This document shows positions 25,658-34,478 of a DNA stretch of 64,000 bases, in pieces (position 1 is the stretch's first letter; each line of letters opens with the position of its first letter). The DNA comes from Mycolicibacter longobardus (GTDB taxonomy: Bacteria > Actinomycetota > Actinomycetes > Mycobacteriales > Mycobacteriaceae): the NCBI RefSeq assembly GCF_002102265.1, contig NZ_LQPG01000033.1, forward strand, positions 90,016-154,015, given 5' to 3'. A program made the translations under genes and the position numbers. The notes beneath the pieces were generated by a model. It saw only the letters and a list, made by a program, of their open reading frames with translations. It was not told the DNA's origin and did not search any database.

Positions 25658-26995
25658 ATGCTCACCGCGGGTTCGACGTTCGCCGGCTATCGCATCGTGC
25701 GGCAGCTGGGTTCCGGCGGCATGGGTGAGGTCTACCTGGCCGAGCACCCCCGGCTGCCCCGCCGTGACGCGCTGAAGGTGCTGCCCGCCCGGGTATCGGC
25801 CGACCCGAACTTTCGGGAACGGTTCAACCGCGAAGCCGACCTGGCGGCGTCGCTGTGGCACCCGCACGTCGTCGGCGTGCACGACCGCGGCGAGTGCGAC
25901 GGTCAGCTCTGGATCGCGATGGACTACGTCGACGGGTTCGACGCCGACGCGTTGCTGCAGCGCTGCGGCGGCGGACTGCCGCGCCGGCAGGTGAACGAGA
26001 TCGTGGCCGCCGTCGCGCAGGCCCTGGACTACGCCCACGGGCGCGGATTGCTGCACCGCGACGTCAAACCCGCGAACATCCTGCTGACCGAGCCGGGGGA
26101 GACCAACACGCGAATCATACTGGCAGACTTCGGGATCGGGTTGCGCGTGGACGAAGTCAGTGGCCTCACCGACACCAACATGGCGGTCGGAACGCTGCGC
26201 TACGCCGCCCCCGAGCAACTGCGCGGTGAGTCGATCGACGGCCGGGCCGATCAGTACGCACTGGCCGCCACCACCTACCACCTTCTCACCGGCAAACCAC
26301 CGGTTCACCCCGATCCGGCCGGTTTGGACGCCGCACTGGCCCGGGCGCTGGCCGAGGATCCGGCCAAGCGGTTCGCCAGCTGCACCGAGTTCGCCGATGC
26401 GCTGCGGTCCGATGCGCCCGCGCGGCACCTACCGGTGCTGGTGCCATCGGAGTCCAAGCCCCGGCGCTCGTTTCCCAAGGGTTTCGGCCTGTCCGCGGCC
26501 GCGTTTCTGGCGCTGTACCTGATCGGTAGCACCGACTCGGAACCGCCGGCGCCGGCGGCTACCGCCCCGATGACACCGGTGACCTCCACGACCACCATCA
26601 CCACGTCGGTCACCACCGCTTCGCCGCCCGAGACGACGACCATCACCGCCTCACCGCGCCCCGCCACTACTTCCCCACCGATCACCACATCATCGGCCCG
26701 GCCGGATCCGCTGCTCGGGCTTGCCAATGCCCCTGTCGGGCCGACGATCCCCGAGGGCGTCTACGCCATCCCGCGCGTGATGCCCTACGGCACCTATGTC
26801 GCCGACATCGGACCGAACGGGTCGTGTAGCTACTTCGTCTACGACCGGACGAGCCGCGTCGTCGAGTCGGGTTCTCGTCTGATCGCGCTCGGGCGGCCGA
26901 CGGTGGAGATCGACCCGCGTGCGGAGAACGGCATGTTCATCTCCTTCGGATGCACGCCGTGGACGCGGATCAAGCCGCTGCCCGCGAATTGGTAG
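25658..26995 (+). CDS. Transmembrane serine/threonine protein kinase (Pkn family)
   Basis: A 445-aa PknB-type kinase. The domain spans residues ~10-255: glycine loop G-S-G-G-M-G-E-V, Lys40 in A-L-K-V-L, catalytic Asp135 in H-R-D-V-K-P-A-N, Asp157 in D-F-G-I-G (the D-F-G), and A-P-E-Q-L. One membrane helix lies at about 276-291. A Thr/Pro-rich stalk (~300-350) leads to a small outer domain of ~90 residues with two Cys. The outer domain is not a PASTA repeat nor the typical PknH sensor, so the signal is unknown. It stands alone. Confidence 0.85.
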   Translation: MLTAGSTFAGYRIVRQLGSGGMGEVYLAEHPRLPRRDALKVLPARVSADPNFRERFNREADLAASLWHPHVVGVHDRGECDGQLWIAMDYVDGFDADALLQRCGGGLPRRQVNEIVAAVAQALDYAHGRGLLHRDVKPANILLTEPGETNTRIILADFGIGLRVDEVSGLTDTNMAVGTLRYAAPEQLRGESIDGRADQYALAATTYHLLTGKPPVHPDPAGLDAALARALAEDPAKRFASCTEFADALRSDAPARHLPVLVPSESKPRRSFPKGFGLSAAAFLALYLIGSTDSEPPAPAATAPMTPVTSTTTITTSVTTASPPETTTITASPRPATTSPPITTSSARPDPLLGLANAPVGPTIPEGVYAIPRVMPYGTYVADIGPNGSCSYFVYDRTSRVVESGSRLIALGRPTVEIDPRAENGMFISFGCTPWTRIKPLPANW

Positions 26996-27036
26996 GCCGG
27001 CGGAATAGCCCGAGGCGGATCGCTGTTCGAGCGAAC

Positions 27037-27468
27037 ATGCCCAAGCCCTTCACCGAAGCCGAACGTCAGCAGTTCCTCGCCGACAAGCACGTCGCCGTGC
27101 TGTCCGTCGCCGCCACCGACGGCCGGCCTCCGGCCAGCGTCCCGATCTGGTACGAGTACACCCCCGGCGGCAACATCGTGATCAACACCGGCGCCGGCTT
27201 ACGCAAGGCCAGGCTCATCGAACAGGCCGGCGCGGTGACGCTGGTGGTGCAGCGCGAAGAACTGCCCTACCAATACGTGATCGTCGAAGGCACCGTCACC
27301 GAGGCGACCACACCGGCCCCGCTGCAGCAGCGCGAAGCCATCGCGATCCGCTACCTGGGCGAGGAAGGCGGGCGCGCGTTCGCCGCCAGCATGGACGACG
27401 CCTCCAGCGTGCTGTTCACCATCCGGCCCGACCGCTGGCTGACCGCGGATTTCTCGGAGGACCTGTAG
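27037..27468 (+). CDS. PPOX-class F420-dependent oxidoreductase
   Basis: A 143-aa split-barrel protein of the pyridoxamine-phosphate-oxidase-like family. The first strands read V-A-V-L-S-V-A-A-T-D-G-R-P and V-P-I-W-Y, and the strand after R-K-A-R is typical of this group, many mycobacterial members of which bind F420. The ATG at 27037 gives the normal length; no ribosome site is evident. It follows the kinase gene after 41 bases and precedes the oxygenase gene by 6, so cotranscription with the latter is likely. Substrate unknown. Confidence 0.75.
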   Translation: MPKPFTEAERQQFLADKHVAVLSVAATDGRPPASVPIWYEYTPGGNIVINTGAGLRKARLIEQAGAVTLVVQREELPYQYVIVEGTVTEATTPAPLQQREAIAIRYLGEEGGRAFAASMDDASSVLFTIRPDRWLTADFSEDL

Positions 27469-27474
27469 GCGTTC

Positions 27475-28476
27475 GTGGTGATGCTGCCTGTGCTCGACCT
27501 GTCCGACGCCGATACCGACACGGCGGCGTTTCGCCTGGCTCTGCGGGAGGCCGCGCACACCTCCGGATTCTTCTACCTCACCGGCCACGGCGTACCCGAC
27601 GAACAGATCACCGAGGTCCTCGAGCTGGCGCGGCAGTTCTTCGGGCTGCCCGACGAACAGAAGAACCGGATCAGCCAGCTGAAAAGCCCGCAGTTCCGGG
27701 GCTATTCACGGCTCGGCGGAGAGCTGACCAACGGTCGCGTCGACTGGCGCGAGCAGATCGACATCGGACCCGAACGCCCGGCGCTACCCGATGCGGAGGG
27801 TTACTGGCACCTGCAGGGCCCCAACCTGTGGCCCGCGCGCCCCGCGTCTTTCCGCCGGGCATTCGAAGCGTGGGACCAGGCCCTGTCTTCGGTGGGCCTG
27901 AAGCTGCTGCGGCACTGGGCGGCGTCGTTGGGAGCCGCCGAAGACCTGTTCGACGACGCGTTCAGCGCGCTGCCGGCGACGCTGATCAAGGTCGTCCGCT
28001 ACCCCGGCAGCTTGCACGGCGACCAAGGCGTCGGCGCCCACAAGGACTCGGGTGTCTTGACCCTGCTGCTGGTCGAGCCCGATTCCGAAGGGCTTCAAGT
28101 GGAGATCGCCTCCGGCGAATGGGTCGACGTTCCCCCATTGGCAGGTGCGTTCATCGTCAACATCGGCGAGCTGCTCGAAGTCGCGACCGACGGCTACCTG
28201 CGGGCCACTCGGCACCGGGTGCGCTCACCCAAACCCGGCACCGACCGGGTATCCATCCCGTACTTCCTCAACCCGGCACTGGATGCCACCGTCCCGCGCA
28301 TCACCCTGCCCGCCGACCTGGCGGTCCTGACCCGGGGGGTCGCGACAGACCCGGACAACCCCATCTTCGACACCTACGGCGAGAATGCATGGAAGTCCCG
28401 CACCCGGGCTCACCCCGACGTCGCCGAACTGCATCACGGGATCACGCCGCCAGGTTCACCGCGCTCGGCGTACTGA
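27475..28476 (+). CDS. 2-oxoglutarate/Fe(II)-dependent oxygenase (isopenicillin N synthase family)
   Basis: A 333-aa protein with the N-terminal non-haem dioxygenase domain (G-F-F-Y-L-T-G-H-G-V) and the double-stranded beta-helix. The iron ligands are visible as H-K-D (G-A-H-K-D-S-G) and the distal His in R-A-T-R-H-R-V. The R-V-S-I-P-Y-F segment supplies the R-x-S that binds the co-substrate. GTG 27475 and ATG 27481 are possible starts. Bacterial relatives act in amino acid or antibiotic metabolism; the exact reaction is unknown. Confidence 0.8.
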   Translation: MVMLPVLDLSDADTDTAAFRLALREAAHTSGFFYLTGHGVPDEQITEVLELARQFFGLPDEQKNRISQLKSPQFRGYSRLGGELTNGRVDWREQIDIGPERPALPDAEGYWHLQGPNLWPARPASFRRAFEAWDQALSSVGLKLLRHWAASLGAAEDLFDDAFSALPATLIKVVRYPGSLHGDQGVGAHKDSGVLTLLLVEPDSEGLQVEIASGEWVDVPPLAGAFIVNIGELLEVATDGYLRATRHRVRSPKPGTDRVSIPYFLNPALDATVPRITLPADLAVLTRGVATDPDNPIFDTYGENAWKSRTRAHPDVAELHHGITPPGSPRSAY

Positions 28477-28540
28477 ACACCGATGACCACGCGGACAACA
28501 TGTCGCCCCGCAAACAGCGATTCACCAATACGCTTCCACG

Positions 28541-28666
28541 ATGACCTCTCGGCAGCCCCTGCGGGTCACCCCGGCCGGCCCGCGCCGGCTGGCGCAGCAC
28601 CGCCAGGCGCTGGTGCCCCACTCCGGCGCGGACGGCGGCGCCGGCGGTCTCAGGACGCCGAGGTAA
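28541..28666 (+). CDS. Possible 41-aa Arg/Pro/Gly-rich peptide
   Basis: A short frame (M-T-S-R-Q-P-L-R start) ends 6 bases before the next gene's ATG and is in the same frame as it. 39 of 41 sense codons end in G or C, as in real genes here. There is no ribosome site just upstream and no recognised family, so it could be a leader peptide or the remnant of a longer N-terminus cut off by the TAA. A coding role is uncertain. Confidence 0.3.
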   Translation: MTSRQPLRVTPAGPRRLAQHRQALVPHSGADGGAGGLRTPR

Positions 28667-28672
28667 CCCGCG

Positions 28673-30079
28673 ATGTCCATTCCGACCCTGTCGCAGATCG
28701 AAGGTGCCAACTGGAACCACCTCACCACCACCGCCGCAGCCTGGACCGACCTCGCCAACACCTGGGAGGCCGCGTTCGCCGAAATCCGCGACGCGTCGGG
28801 CAACCCCGGCGGCACCCCCTGGACCGGCGGCGGCGCCACAGCGCTTCAGCAGCGCGCCGCCGCTGACGTGGTGAAGGTCCGCGCCGCCGCCGACATGCTG
28901 CGCACCGCCGCCGGGATCGCCACCCGCGGCGCCGAAACACAGCAGGCCAACCAACGACTGGTCCTTGAGGCCATCGAGGACGCCGAACGCGAAGACTTCC
29001 TGGTCGGCGAGGACTACTCCGTCACCGACACCTACACCCACTACACCTCGGCCGCGGAACAGACGGCCCGCCAGCAGGCCGCGCAACGCCACAGTGAATT
29101 CATCACGTCCCGGGTCAGCAACCTGGTCAACAACGAGAACGAGATCTCCCGCCACCTCACCACCGCCACCGCCGGACTCGGCGAGCTGAGTTTCCCCGAA
29201 GACGGGGCCGACGGCGGGGCGGGTGCCAATGGACAGCCCCGCGTGGTGTTGGTGGATGACGTACGCCGCGATCCCGCCATCAACGGTCCGGCCGCCACAC
29301 CCCAGCACGAGCAGGACGGGTACGACCTGCAAAACCAGTTCCAGGATGGCCAAGGCCCCGTCTTCGGCGGTGACCCGCGAGATGGCGTGCCGCGCAGCCC
29401 GGCTACCGAGCTGGCCCAAGGCCCACCGGACACTCGGCCGCTACCGACCGGCACCGCGCTCGGCCCCGACGGACGCCGGTATGCGTTCTTCAGCCACCCG
29501 GACGGAACCGAGATCCCAGGGGTCAACCAGTTCGTGACCAACGGAGCGGTGTGGGACTACACCGACCCCGCGCATCCGGTCAAAGTCGGCGACCTGCCCG
29601 GGATTTACCAAGCCAGCGGCGTTTACGATCCCGCGACCAATCAGATGGTGATCGTGGGCAACACCAGTAACCGAACCGGCGACCTCACCCGAGGTCTGTG
29701 GGTTTCAGGACCCATCGATCCAGCCCAACCCAACGGCTGGGTCACGTCCTTGCAGCGCGTCGGCGATGTCGGCCTTCCGGGTGATCGCGAGAGCCAACTG
29801 ATCTCCCTGACCGGTGGTGGGTACATGTTGGTCGGAGCGACCAACGGCGGACCGGTGTCGGCCATAACCGCGAGCACCCCGCAGGGGCTCATAGGCGCTG
29901 CGCCCCAACCGCTATTGACTCAACGTGACCTTCCGACCGTGTACGGCCCCACCGTCATGGGAACGTCACTCGACCCGGCGACCGGGGTTGAGACGATTCA
30001 GCTGCGGGTGAGCACATGGCCGCCTGGGCCGATCTATGACCCCAACACCTGGACAACAACCTTCGAGGTTCAACACTAG
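28673..30079 (+). CDS. WXG-motif protein with C-terminal beta-rich domain, putative type VII secretion effector
   Basis: A 468-aa protein without signal peptide. The N-terminal ~170 residues are helical with W50-T-G52 between two long helices, the WXG100/ESX hairpin pattern. A Gly/Asp/Pro-rich linker (about 170-260) follows. Residues ~260-468 have repeated short strands with D-P-A-T and G-V-Y-D-P-A-T motifs, as in a beta-propeller. No catalytic residues recognised. Two small secreted-protein genes follow on the same strand. The layout fits an ESX-exported protein that binds something outside the cell. Confidence 0.6.
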   Translation: MSIPTLSQIEGANWNHLTTTAAAWTDLANTWEAAFAEIRDASGNPGGTPWTGGGATALQQRAAADVVKVRAAADMLRTAAGIATRGAETQQANQRLVLEAIEDAEREDFLVGEDYSVTDTYTHYTSAAEQTARQQAAQRHSEFITSRVSNLVNNENEISRHLTTATAGLGELSFPEDGADGGAGANGQPRVVLVDDVRRDPAINGPAATPQHEQDGYDLQNQFQDGQGPVFGGDPRDGVPRSPATELAQGPPDTRPLPTGTALGPDGRRYAFFSHPDGTEIPGVNQFVTNGAVWDYTDPAHPVKVGDLPGIYQASGVYDPATNQMVIVGNTSNRTGDLTRGLWVSGPIDPAQPNGWVTSLQRVGDVGLPGDRESQLISLTGGGYMLVGATNGGPVSAITASTPQGLIGAAPQPLLTQRDLPTVYGPTVMGTSLDPATGVETIQLRVSTWPPGPIYDPNTWTTTFEVQH

Positions 30080-30093
30080 AAAGGCGGCCAGAC

Positions 30094-30612
30094 GTGCCGA
30101 CCAAGACACTCACCGTTACCGCTGCCGCTGTCGGCACCGCGGTGATCAGCGCCTGCACCGCCCACGCCGAACCACCGAAATTCCCCGACCTCGACGCGTT
30201 CCAATCGGTCGATCCCGCACCGTACACCGCCGCCGCTCGCGCCGGTGGTGCAACGTATTTCACCACCCCCGACGGACTCCAGTGCGACATTCCGCAGCCC
30301 TACCGGCCGGGTGACCATGTCAGTGCCGGCTGCGCGGGGCGGCTGCCGGGCCTGGCTGACGACGCTCCGCGGGGCAGCGAGGGCTGCTCGGAGGTCGCGT
30401 CGCCGACACTGCTTCCGACGGACCTGGGCCCGTACACCTTCCAGCCCGGTACCGGGTGCCCGATCCTCACCACACCCCTGCTCGATGTCGGTCAGAAGAT
30501 CACCAAGGGTGATATCACCTGCGTCGTGGGCGCTGACCGGCTGACCGCCTGCATCGACCCGGTCCTCAACCGTGGTTTCGTGCTGCAACCCTCCGGGTCA
30601 TGGACGTTTTAG
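30094..30612 (+). CDS. Secreted cysteine-containing protein, 172 aa
   Basis: It starts with a GTG 14 bases after the WXG gene, with AAAGGCGG about 7 bases upstream. The N-terminus is a signal peptide ending at A-H-A-E near residue 24. The mature part has six or more Cys in pairs (G-L-Q-C-D-I-P, A-G-C-A-G, G-C-S, G-C-P, I-T-C-V, T-A-C-I), typical of a disulfide-linked mycobacterial surface protein. No family function known. It probably works with the preceding putative effector, by location only. Confidence 0.6.
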   Translation: MPTKTLTVTAAAVGTAVISACTAHAEPPKFPDLDAFQSVDPAPYTAAARAGGATYFTTPDGLQCDIPQPYRPGDHVSAGCAGRLPGLADDAPRGSEGCSEVASPTLLPTDLGPYTFQPGTGCPILTTPLLDVGQKITKGDITCVVGADRLTACIDPVLNRGFVLQPSGSWTF

Positions 30613-30652
30613 GACGCCAGCTGATGCACCGGGGCTGGTGTTCCGCCTGAGT

Positions 30653-30961
30653 ATGCTCGAATCCGTGAGCGGCAGATTCGGGTGGAGATCGGCGGCGGGT
30701 ATCTTTGCCGCCACCCTTGTGCTGGCGCCGGCCGCGGCGGCCGATCCCGAATGCTCCTCGTGCGAGCAGGGCAAAGAAGCCATCGATGACCAGGTTCTGC
30801 ACCGCCACGTGCCGTTGACGGCCACCGACGACCTGCACCAGTATTGCGAATCACTGCTGCGCAACGTGCTCAAGAGCGGCCGGGTCGCCCGGGTGGATTC
30901 TCCGCCGGATTTCGTCGCGAGTTGCGAACAAGAAGGCCGCGTTCTCATCGCTGGACGATGA
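30653..30961 (+). CDS. Small secreted protein with signal peptide, ~100 aa
   Basis: ATG 30653 or GTG 30665 starts the frame. The signal peptide ends at A-A-A-A-D-P near residue 35. The mature ~65 residues contain C-S-S-C and two more Cys, and the pattern (C, then L-H-Q-Y-C-E-S, then C-E-Q) fits two disulfides. I recognise no named family. It lies 40 bases after the other secreted-protein gene and is probably in the same unit. Confidence 0.5.
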   Translation: MLESVSGRFGWRSAAGIFAATLVLAPAAAADPECSSCEQGKEAIDDQVLHRHVPLTATDDLHQYCESLLRNVLKSGRVARVDSPPDFVASCEQEGRVLIAGR

Positions 30962-31042
30962 GTTCGCCGACTCAGCGTCAATTCTGCGCCGGCTTGGCGA
31001 TCAAGTCCGGCGCGAACATCGAGGTCGCGCCGGTAAAGCAAT

Positions 31043-31066
31043 CAGGCCCCCTAAAAAGGGGGCCTG
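31043..31066 (-). terminator. Hairpin terminator of tRNA-Tyr
   Basis: A perfect 10-bp stem (CAGGCCCCCT / AGGGGGCCTG) with an AAAA loop (read on the plus strand) begins 8 bases beyond the tRNA 3' end. Read on the minus strand it is followed by ATTGCTTT, a weak T-tract. It can also end transcription of the small secreted-protein genes from the other side. Confidence 0.75.
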
Positions 31067-31073
31067 AGCTCGG

Positions 31074-31156
31074 TGGCAGGTGCAGGATTCGAACCTGCGT
31101 AGGCTTGCGCCGACGGATTTACAGTCCGCTCCCATTGGCCGCTCGGGCAACCTGCC
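31074..31156 (-). tRNA. tRNA-Tyr (anticodon GUA)
   Basis: On the minus strand the gene starts GGCAGGTTGCCC and ends ACCTGCCA, giving a 7-bp acceptor stem with discriminator A. The anticodon GUA (31120-31122) lies in C-T-G-T-A-A-A. The T-arm reads GCAGGTTCGAATCCTGC, and there is a long variable arm as expected for a class II bacterial tRNA-Tyr. The 3' CCA is not fully encoded (ACC then G). Confidence 0.95.
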
Positions 31157-31235
31157 GTATCGCGCCTAGCAGACTACAACGAGGATGTACCCAGGACACA
31201 AACGGCCAGCACAGCATCAAGAGAGGACAGGTCTC

Positions 31236-31727
31236 GTGGCGGACTCATCGTTCGACATCGTCAGCAAGGTCGACCGGCAGGAGGTCGACAACGCGTTGAA
31301 CCAGGCCGCCAAGGAGCTGGCCACCCGGTTCGACTTCCGCGGCACCGACACCACCATCGCCTGGAAGGGCGAGGAGACCGTCGAGCTGGTCAGCTCCACC
31401 GAGGAGCGGGTCAAGGCCGCCGTCGACGTCTTCAAGGAGAAGCTGATCCGCCGGGACATCTCGATGAAGGCGTTCGACGCCGGCGACCCGCAGCCGTCGG
31501 GCAAGACCTACAAAGTCAGCGGCAGCCTCAAGCAGGGCATCGACGGCGAACACGCCAAGAAGATCAACAAACTGATCCGCGACGAGGGCCCCAAGGGCGT
31601 CAAGACCCAGGTCCAGGGCGACGAGATCCGGGTGTCGTCGAAGAAGCGCGACGACCTGCAGGCCGTCATCTCACTGCTGAAGGGCGCCGACCTCGACGTT
31701 GCGTTGCAGTTCGTGAACTACCGGTAA
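31236..31727 (+). CDS. yajQ: YajQ family nucleotide-binding protein
   Basis: A 163-aa protein, the standard length. The family start [10 protein letters not shown], the R-F-D-F-R-G motif and [12 protein letters not shown] near the C-terminus are clear. It folds as two RRM-like halves; relatives bind cyclic di-GMP or tRNA/RNA, but the role in mycobacteria is not settled. GAGAGGAC precedes the GTG at 31236. It corresponds to Rv0566c and opens the conserved block, next to the monooxygenase and gpsA. Confidence 0.9.
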   Translation: MADSSFDIVSKVDRQEVDNALNQAAKELATRFDFRGTDTTIAWKGEETVELVSSTEERVKAAVDVFKEKLIRRDISMKAFDAGDPQPSGKTYKVSGSLKQGIDGEHAKKINKLIRDEGPKGVKTQVQGDEIRVSSKKRDDLQAVISLLKGADLDVALQFVNYR

Positions 31728-31759
31728 CGCAATCCTGGCCCGCCGGCCCACCCGGTGCT

Positions 31760-31765
31760 TAGGCT
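31760..31765 (+). promoter_or_regulatory. -10 element TAGGCT, leaderless start of the monooxygenase gene
   Basis: TAGGCT ends 6 bases before the GTG at 31772. Confidence 0.55.
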
Positions 31766-31771
31766 GGGGCC

Positions 31772-33247
31772 GTGACCACTGAAGAGCTCGTCGACGTCGT
31801 CATCATCGGAGCGGGCATCTCCGGTATCGGCGCGGCCTACCGCATCACCGAACGCAACCCCGGCACCAGCTACGTCATCCTGGAACGGCGCGAGCGCATC
31901 GGCGGCACCTGGGACCTGTTCCGCTACCCCGGCGTGCGCTCCGACAGCAGCATCTTCACGCTGTGCCTGCCCTACGAGCCGTGGACCGGCCGCGAGCGGG
32001 TGGCCGACGGCGACGAGATCCGCGAGTACCTGACCGACGCCGCACACAAGTACGGCGTCGATCGCCACATCCGGTTCAACAACCACGTCGTCGCCGCCGA
32101 CTGGGACTCGACGACCGACACCTGGACGGTGACGGCCGAGGAAAACGGCACCCGGCGGACCTACCGCAGCCGGTTCGTGTTCTTCGGCTCCGGCTACTAC
32201 AACTACGACGACGGCTACACCCCGGACTTCCCGGGCTATGAGACGTTCGAGGGCACCCTGGTGCACCCGCAGCACTGGCCGGAAGACCTCGACTACACCG
32301 GCAAGAAGATGGTGGTGATCGGCAGCGGTGCCACCGCGATGTCCCTGGTTCCGGCGTTGACCGAGCGCGCCGGCCACGTGACACTGCTGCAGCGCACGCC
32401 CACCTACCTGATCTCGGCGTCCAAATACAGTCTTATCATCGACGTGCCCGCAAAACTGTTGCCCCGCAAGTTGGCTCACCCGATCATCCGGTTCATCTCG
32501 GCCCTGTTCGAGGGCTACGTCTGGTTCCTGGCGCGAAAGACGCCGCCGTTGCTGAAGTGGATTCTGCGCAGGACGGCAGTCCAGAACCTGCCGCCCGGTT
32601 ACGACATCGACACCCACTTCAAGCCGCCGTATCAGCCGTGGGACCAACGCCTGTGCCTGATTCCCGACGCGGACCTCTACACCGAGATCAGCGCCGGGCG
32701 GGTCGATATGGTCACCGACCGGATCGACCACTTCGACGCCACCGGTATCGTCCTGCAATCCGGCGCCCGGCTGGATGCCGACATCATCGTCACCGCCACC
32801 GGCCTGCAGCTGCAGGCACTCGGTGGGGTTCGGATCAGCCTGGACGGCACCGAGATCAAGCCCACCGACCGATTCGTCTACAAGGCGCACATGCTCGAAG
32901 ACGTGCCGAACCTGTTCTGGTGCGTCGGCTACACCAACGCCTCCTGGACGCTGCGCGCCGACATGACCGCCCGGGCCACCGCAAAACTGCTGTCGCACAT
33001 GGCCTCCCGCGGCTACACCCATGCCTACCCGCACCGCGGCGACGAGCCCCTGGCCGAGAAGTCGGCTTGGGACATCCAGGCCGGCTATGTGCTGCGCTCG
33101 CCGCACGCGCTCCCCCGGTCGGGCACCAAGCGACCCTGGAATGTGCGGCAGAACTACTTCGCAGACGCCCTGGACTACCGGTTCGACCGGATCGAGGAAT
33201 CGATGGTGTTCGGGCGGGCCGGGGAGCCCATACCGCTGGCCGGATAG
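31772..33247 (+). CDS. FAD/NADPH Baeyer-Villiger monooxygenase (EthA/MymA family)
   Basis: A 491-aa flavin monooxygenase equivalent by position to Rv0565c. It has the FAD fold G-A-G-I-S-G-I-G, the type I G-G-T-W-D-L-F-R-Y-P-G-V-R-S-D-S segment, H-P-Q-H-W-P-E-D-L-D-Y before the NADPH fold G-S-G-A-T-A, and the late G-Y-T-N-A-S-W-T-L. EthA, a close relative, activates thioamide prodrugs such as ethionamide; Rv0565c-type paralogs can contribute to this. The natural substrate (a ketone) is unknown. Leaderless start. Confidence 0.88.
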   Translation: MTTEELVDVVIIGAGISGIGAAYRITERNPGTSYVILERRERIGGTWDLFRYPGVRSDSSIFTLCLPYEPWTGRERVADGDEIREYLTDAAHKYGVDRHIRFNNHVVAADWDSTTDTWTVTAEENGTRRTYRSRFVFFGSGYYNYDDGYTPDFPGYETFEGTLVHPQHWPEDLDYTGKKMVVIGSGATAMSLVPALTERAGHVTLLQRTPTYLISASKYSLIIDVPAKLLPRKLAHPIIRFISALFEGYVWFLARKTPPLLKWILRRTAVQNLPPGYDIDTHFKPPYQPWDQRLCLIPDADLYTEISAGRVDMVTDRIDHFDATGIVLQSGARLDADIIVTATGLQLQALGGVRISLDGTEIKPTDRFVYKAHMLEDVPNLFWCVGYTNASWTLRADMTARATAKLLSHMASRGYTHAYPHRGDEPLAEKSAWDIQAGYVLRSPHALPRSGTKRPWNVRQNYFADALDYRFDRIEESMVFGRAGEPIPLAG

Positions 33248-33299
33248 TCGCGCCGAGGGACAAGTTCACAAACCGCCGGTGCGGCTGTGGCGACGGCAA

Positions 33300-33305
33300 T
33301 ACGCT
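33300..33305 (+). promoter_or_regulatory. -10 element TACGCT, leaderless start of gpsA
   Basis: TACGCT ends 7 bases before the ATG at 33313. Confidence 0.55.
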
Positions 33306-33312
33306 GTGGCTC

Positions 33313-34338
33313 ATGCCAGCTGCTACGCGTACACCCAAGGTCGTCGTGCTCGGAGGCGGATCGTTCGGCACCACGGTGGCGTCCATCTGTTCGCGCCGTG
33401 CGCCGACGCTGCAATGGGTGCGATCGGAATCGACCGCCGCCGATATCAACGACAACCACCGCAACAGCCGCTACCTGGGCAACGAGGTAGAGCTCAGCGA
33501 GACCCTGCGCGCCACCACTGATTTCGCCGACGCCGCGCGCTGCGCCGACGTCGTCGTGATGGCCGTGCCGTCGCACGGTTTCCGGGGTGTGCTCACCGAG
33601 CTGGCCAGCGAGCTGCGGCCATGGGTGCCGGTGGTGTCCCTGGTGAAGGGCCTGGAGCAGGGCACCAACATGCGGATGTCGCAGATCGTCGATGAGGTGC
33701 TGCCCGGGCATCCGGCCGGCATCCTGGCCGGCCCGAATATCGCCCGCGAGGTCGCCGAGGGCTACGCGGCTGCGGCGGTGCTGGCCATGCCCGACCAGAA
33801 TCTTGCCGCTGAGTTGGCATTGCTGTTCCGCACCAAGCGATTCCGGGTCTACACCAGCGACGACGTGACCGGGGTCGAGATGGCCGGCGCGCTGAAGAAC
33901 GTCTACGCGATCGCGGTGGGGATGGGGTACTCGCTGGGGATCGGGGAGAACACCCGGGCCATGGTGATGTCGCGTTCGGTGCGGGAGATGTCCAAGCTCG
34001 GCGAGGCGATGGGCGGAGCTCGCGACACGTTCTCCGGCCTGGCCGGGATGGGCGACCTCATCGTGACGTGCACCAGCCAGCGCAGCCGCAACCGGTTCGT
34101 CGGCGAACAGCTGGGCGCCGGCAAGCCGATCAACGAGATCATCGCGTCGATGAATCAGGTGGCCGAGGGGGTGCGGGCCGCCAGCGTGATCATGGAGTTC
34201 GCCGCGCAGTACGGCCTGAACATGCCCATCGCGCGCGAGGTCGACGGCGTGATCAACCACGGCTCCACGGTTGAGCAGGCCTACCGCGGCCTGATCGCCG
34301 AGACGCCCGGGCATGAGGTGGAGGGCTCTGGGTTCTGA
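33313..34338 (+). CDS. gpsA: Glycerol-3-phosphate dehydrogenase [NAD(P)+]
   Basis: A 341-aa enzyme that reduces dihydroxyacetone phosphate to sn-glycerol-3-phosphate for phospholipid synthesis. It has the nucleotide loop G-G-G-S-F-G-T, G-P-N-I-A-R-E-V, and the catalytic Lys in G-A-L-K-N-V-Y-A-I. The frame is open far upstream, inside the monooxygenase gene, but the -10 hexamer and the family N-terminus fix the start at 33313. It corresponds to Rv0564c (gpdA1). Confidence 0.93.
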   Translation: MPAATRTPKVVVLGGGSFGTTVASICSRRAPTLQWVRSESTAADINDNHRNSRYLGNEVELSETLRATTDFADAARCADVVVMAVPSHGFRGVLTELASELRPWVPVVSLVKGLEQGTNMRMSQIVDEVLPGHPAGILAGPNIAREVAEGYAAAAVLAMPDQNLAAELALLFRTKRFRVYTSDDVTGVEMAGALKNVYAIAVGMGYSLGIGENTRAMVMSRSVREMSKLGEAMGGARDTFSGLAGMGDLIVTCTSQRSRNRFVGEQLGAGKPINEIIASMNQVAEGVRAASVIMEFAAQYGLNMPIAREVDGVINHGSTVEQAYRGLIAETPGHEVEGSGF

Positions 34339-34478
34339 CTGTACACTCCCTGTGTATTCGCTCCGACTATGTAACCGATGTTTACTTACTGGACATGTCG
34401 CATTCCTCAACCGGTAATCAGACGTGCATAGCTTGGTCGTATCTCAGCAAGATCTTATGAGAGCAGGGGACCCCATAG

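Noticed and set aside
31043..31156. tRNA-Tyr as integration site of a genomic island
   Set aside because: No integrase gene and no direct repeat of the tRNA 3' end were seen on either side; neighbours are normal mycobacterial genes.
32557..33312. Upstream extension of gpsA by 252 codons
   Set aside because: It lies inside the monooxygenase gene; the dinucleotide motif must be close to the N-terminus and the -10 hexamer fits 33313.
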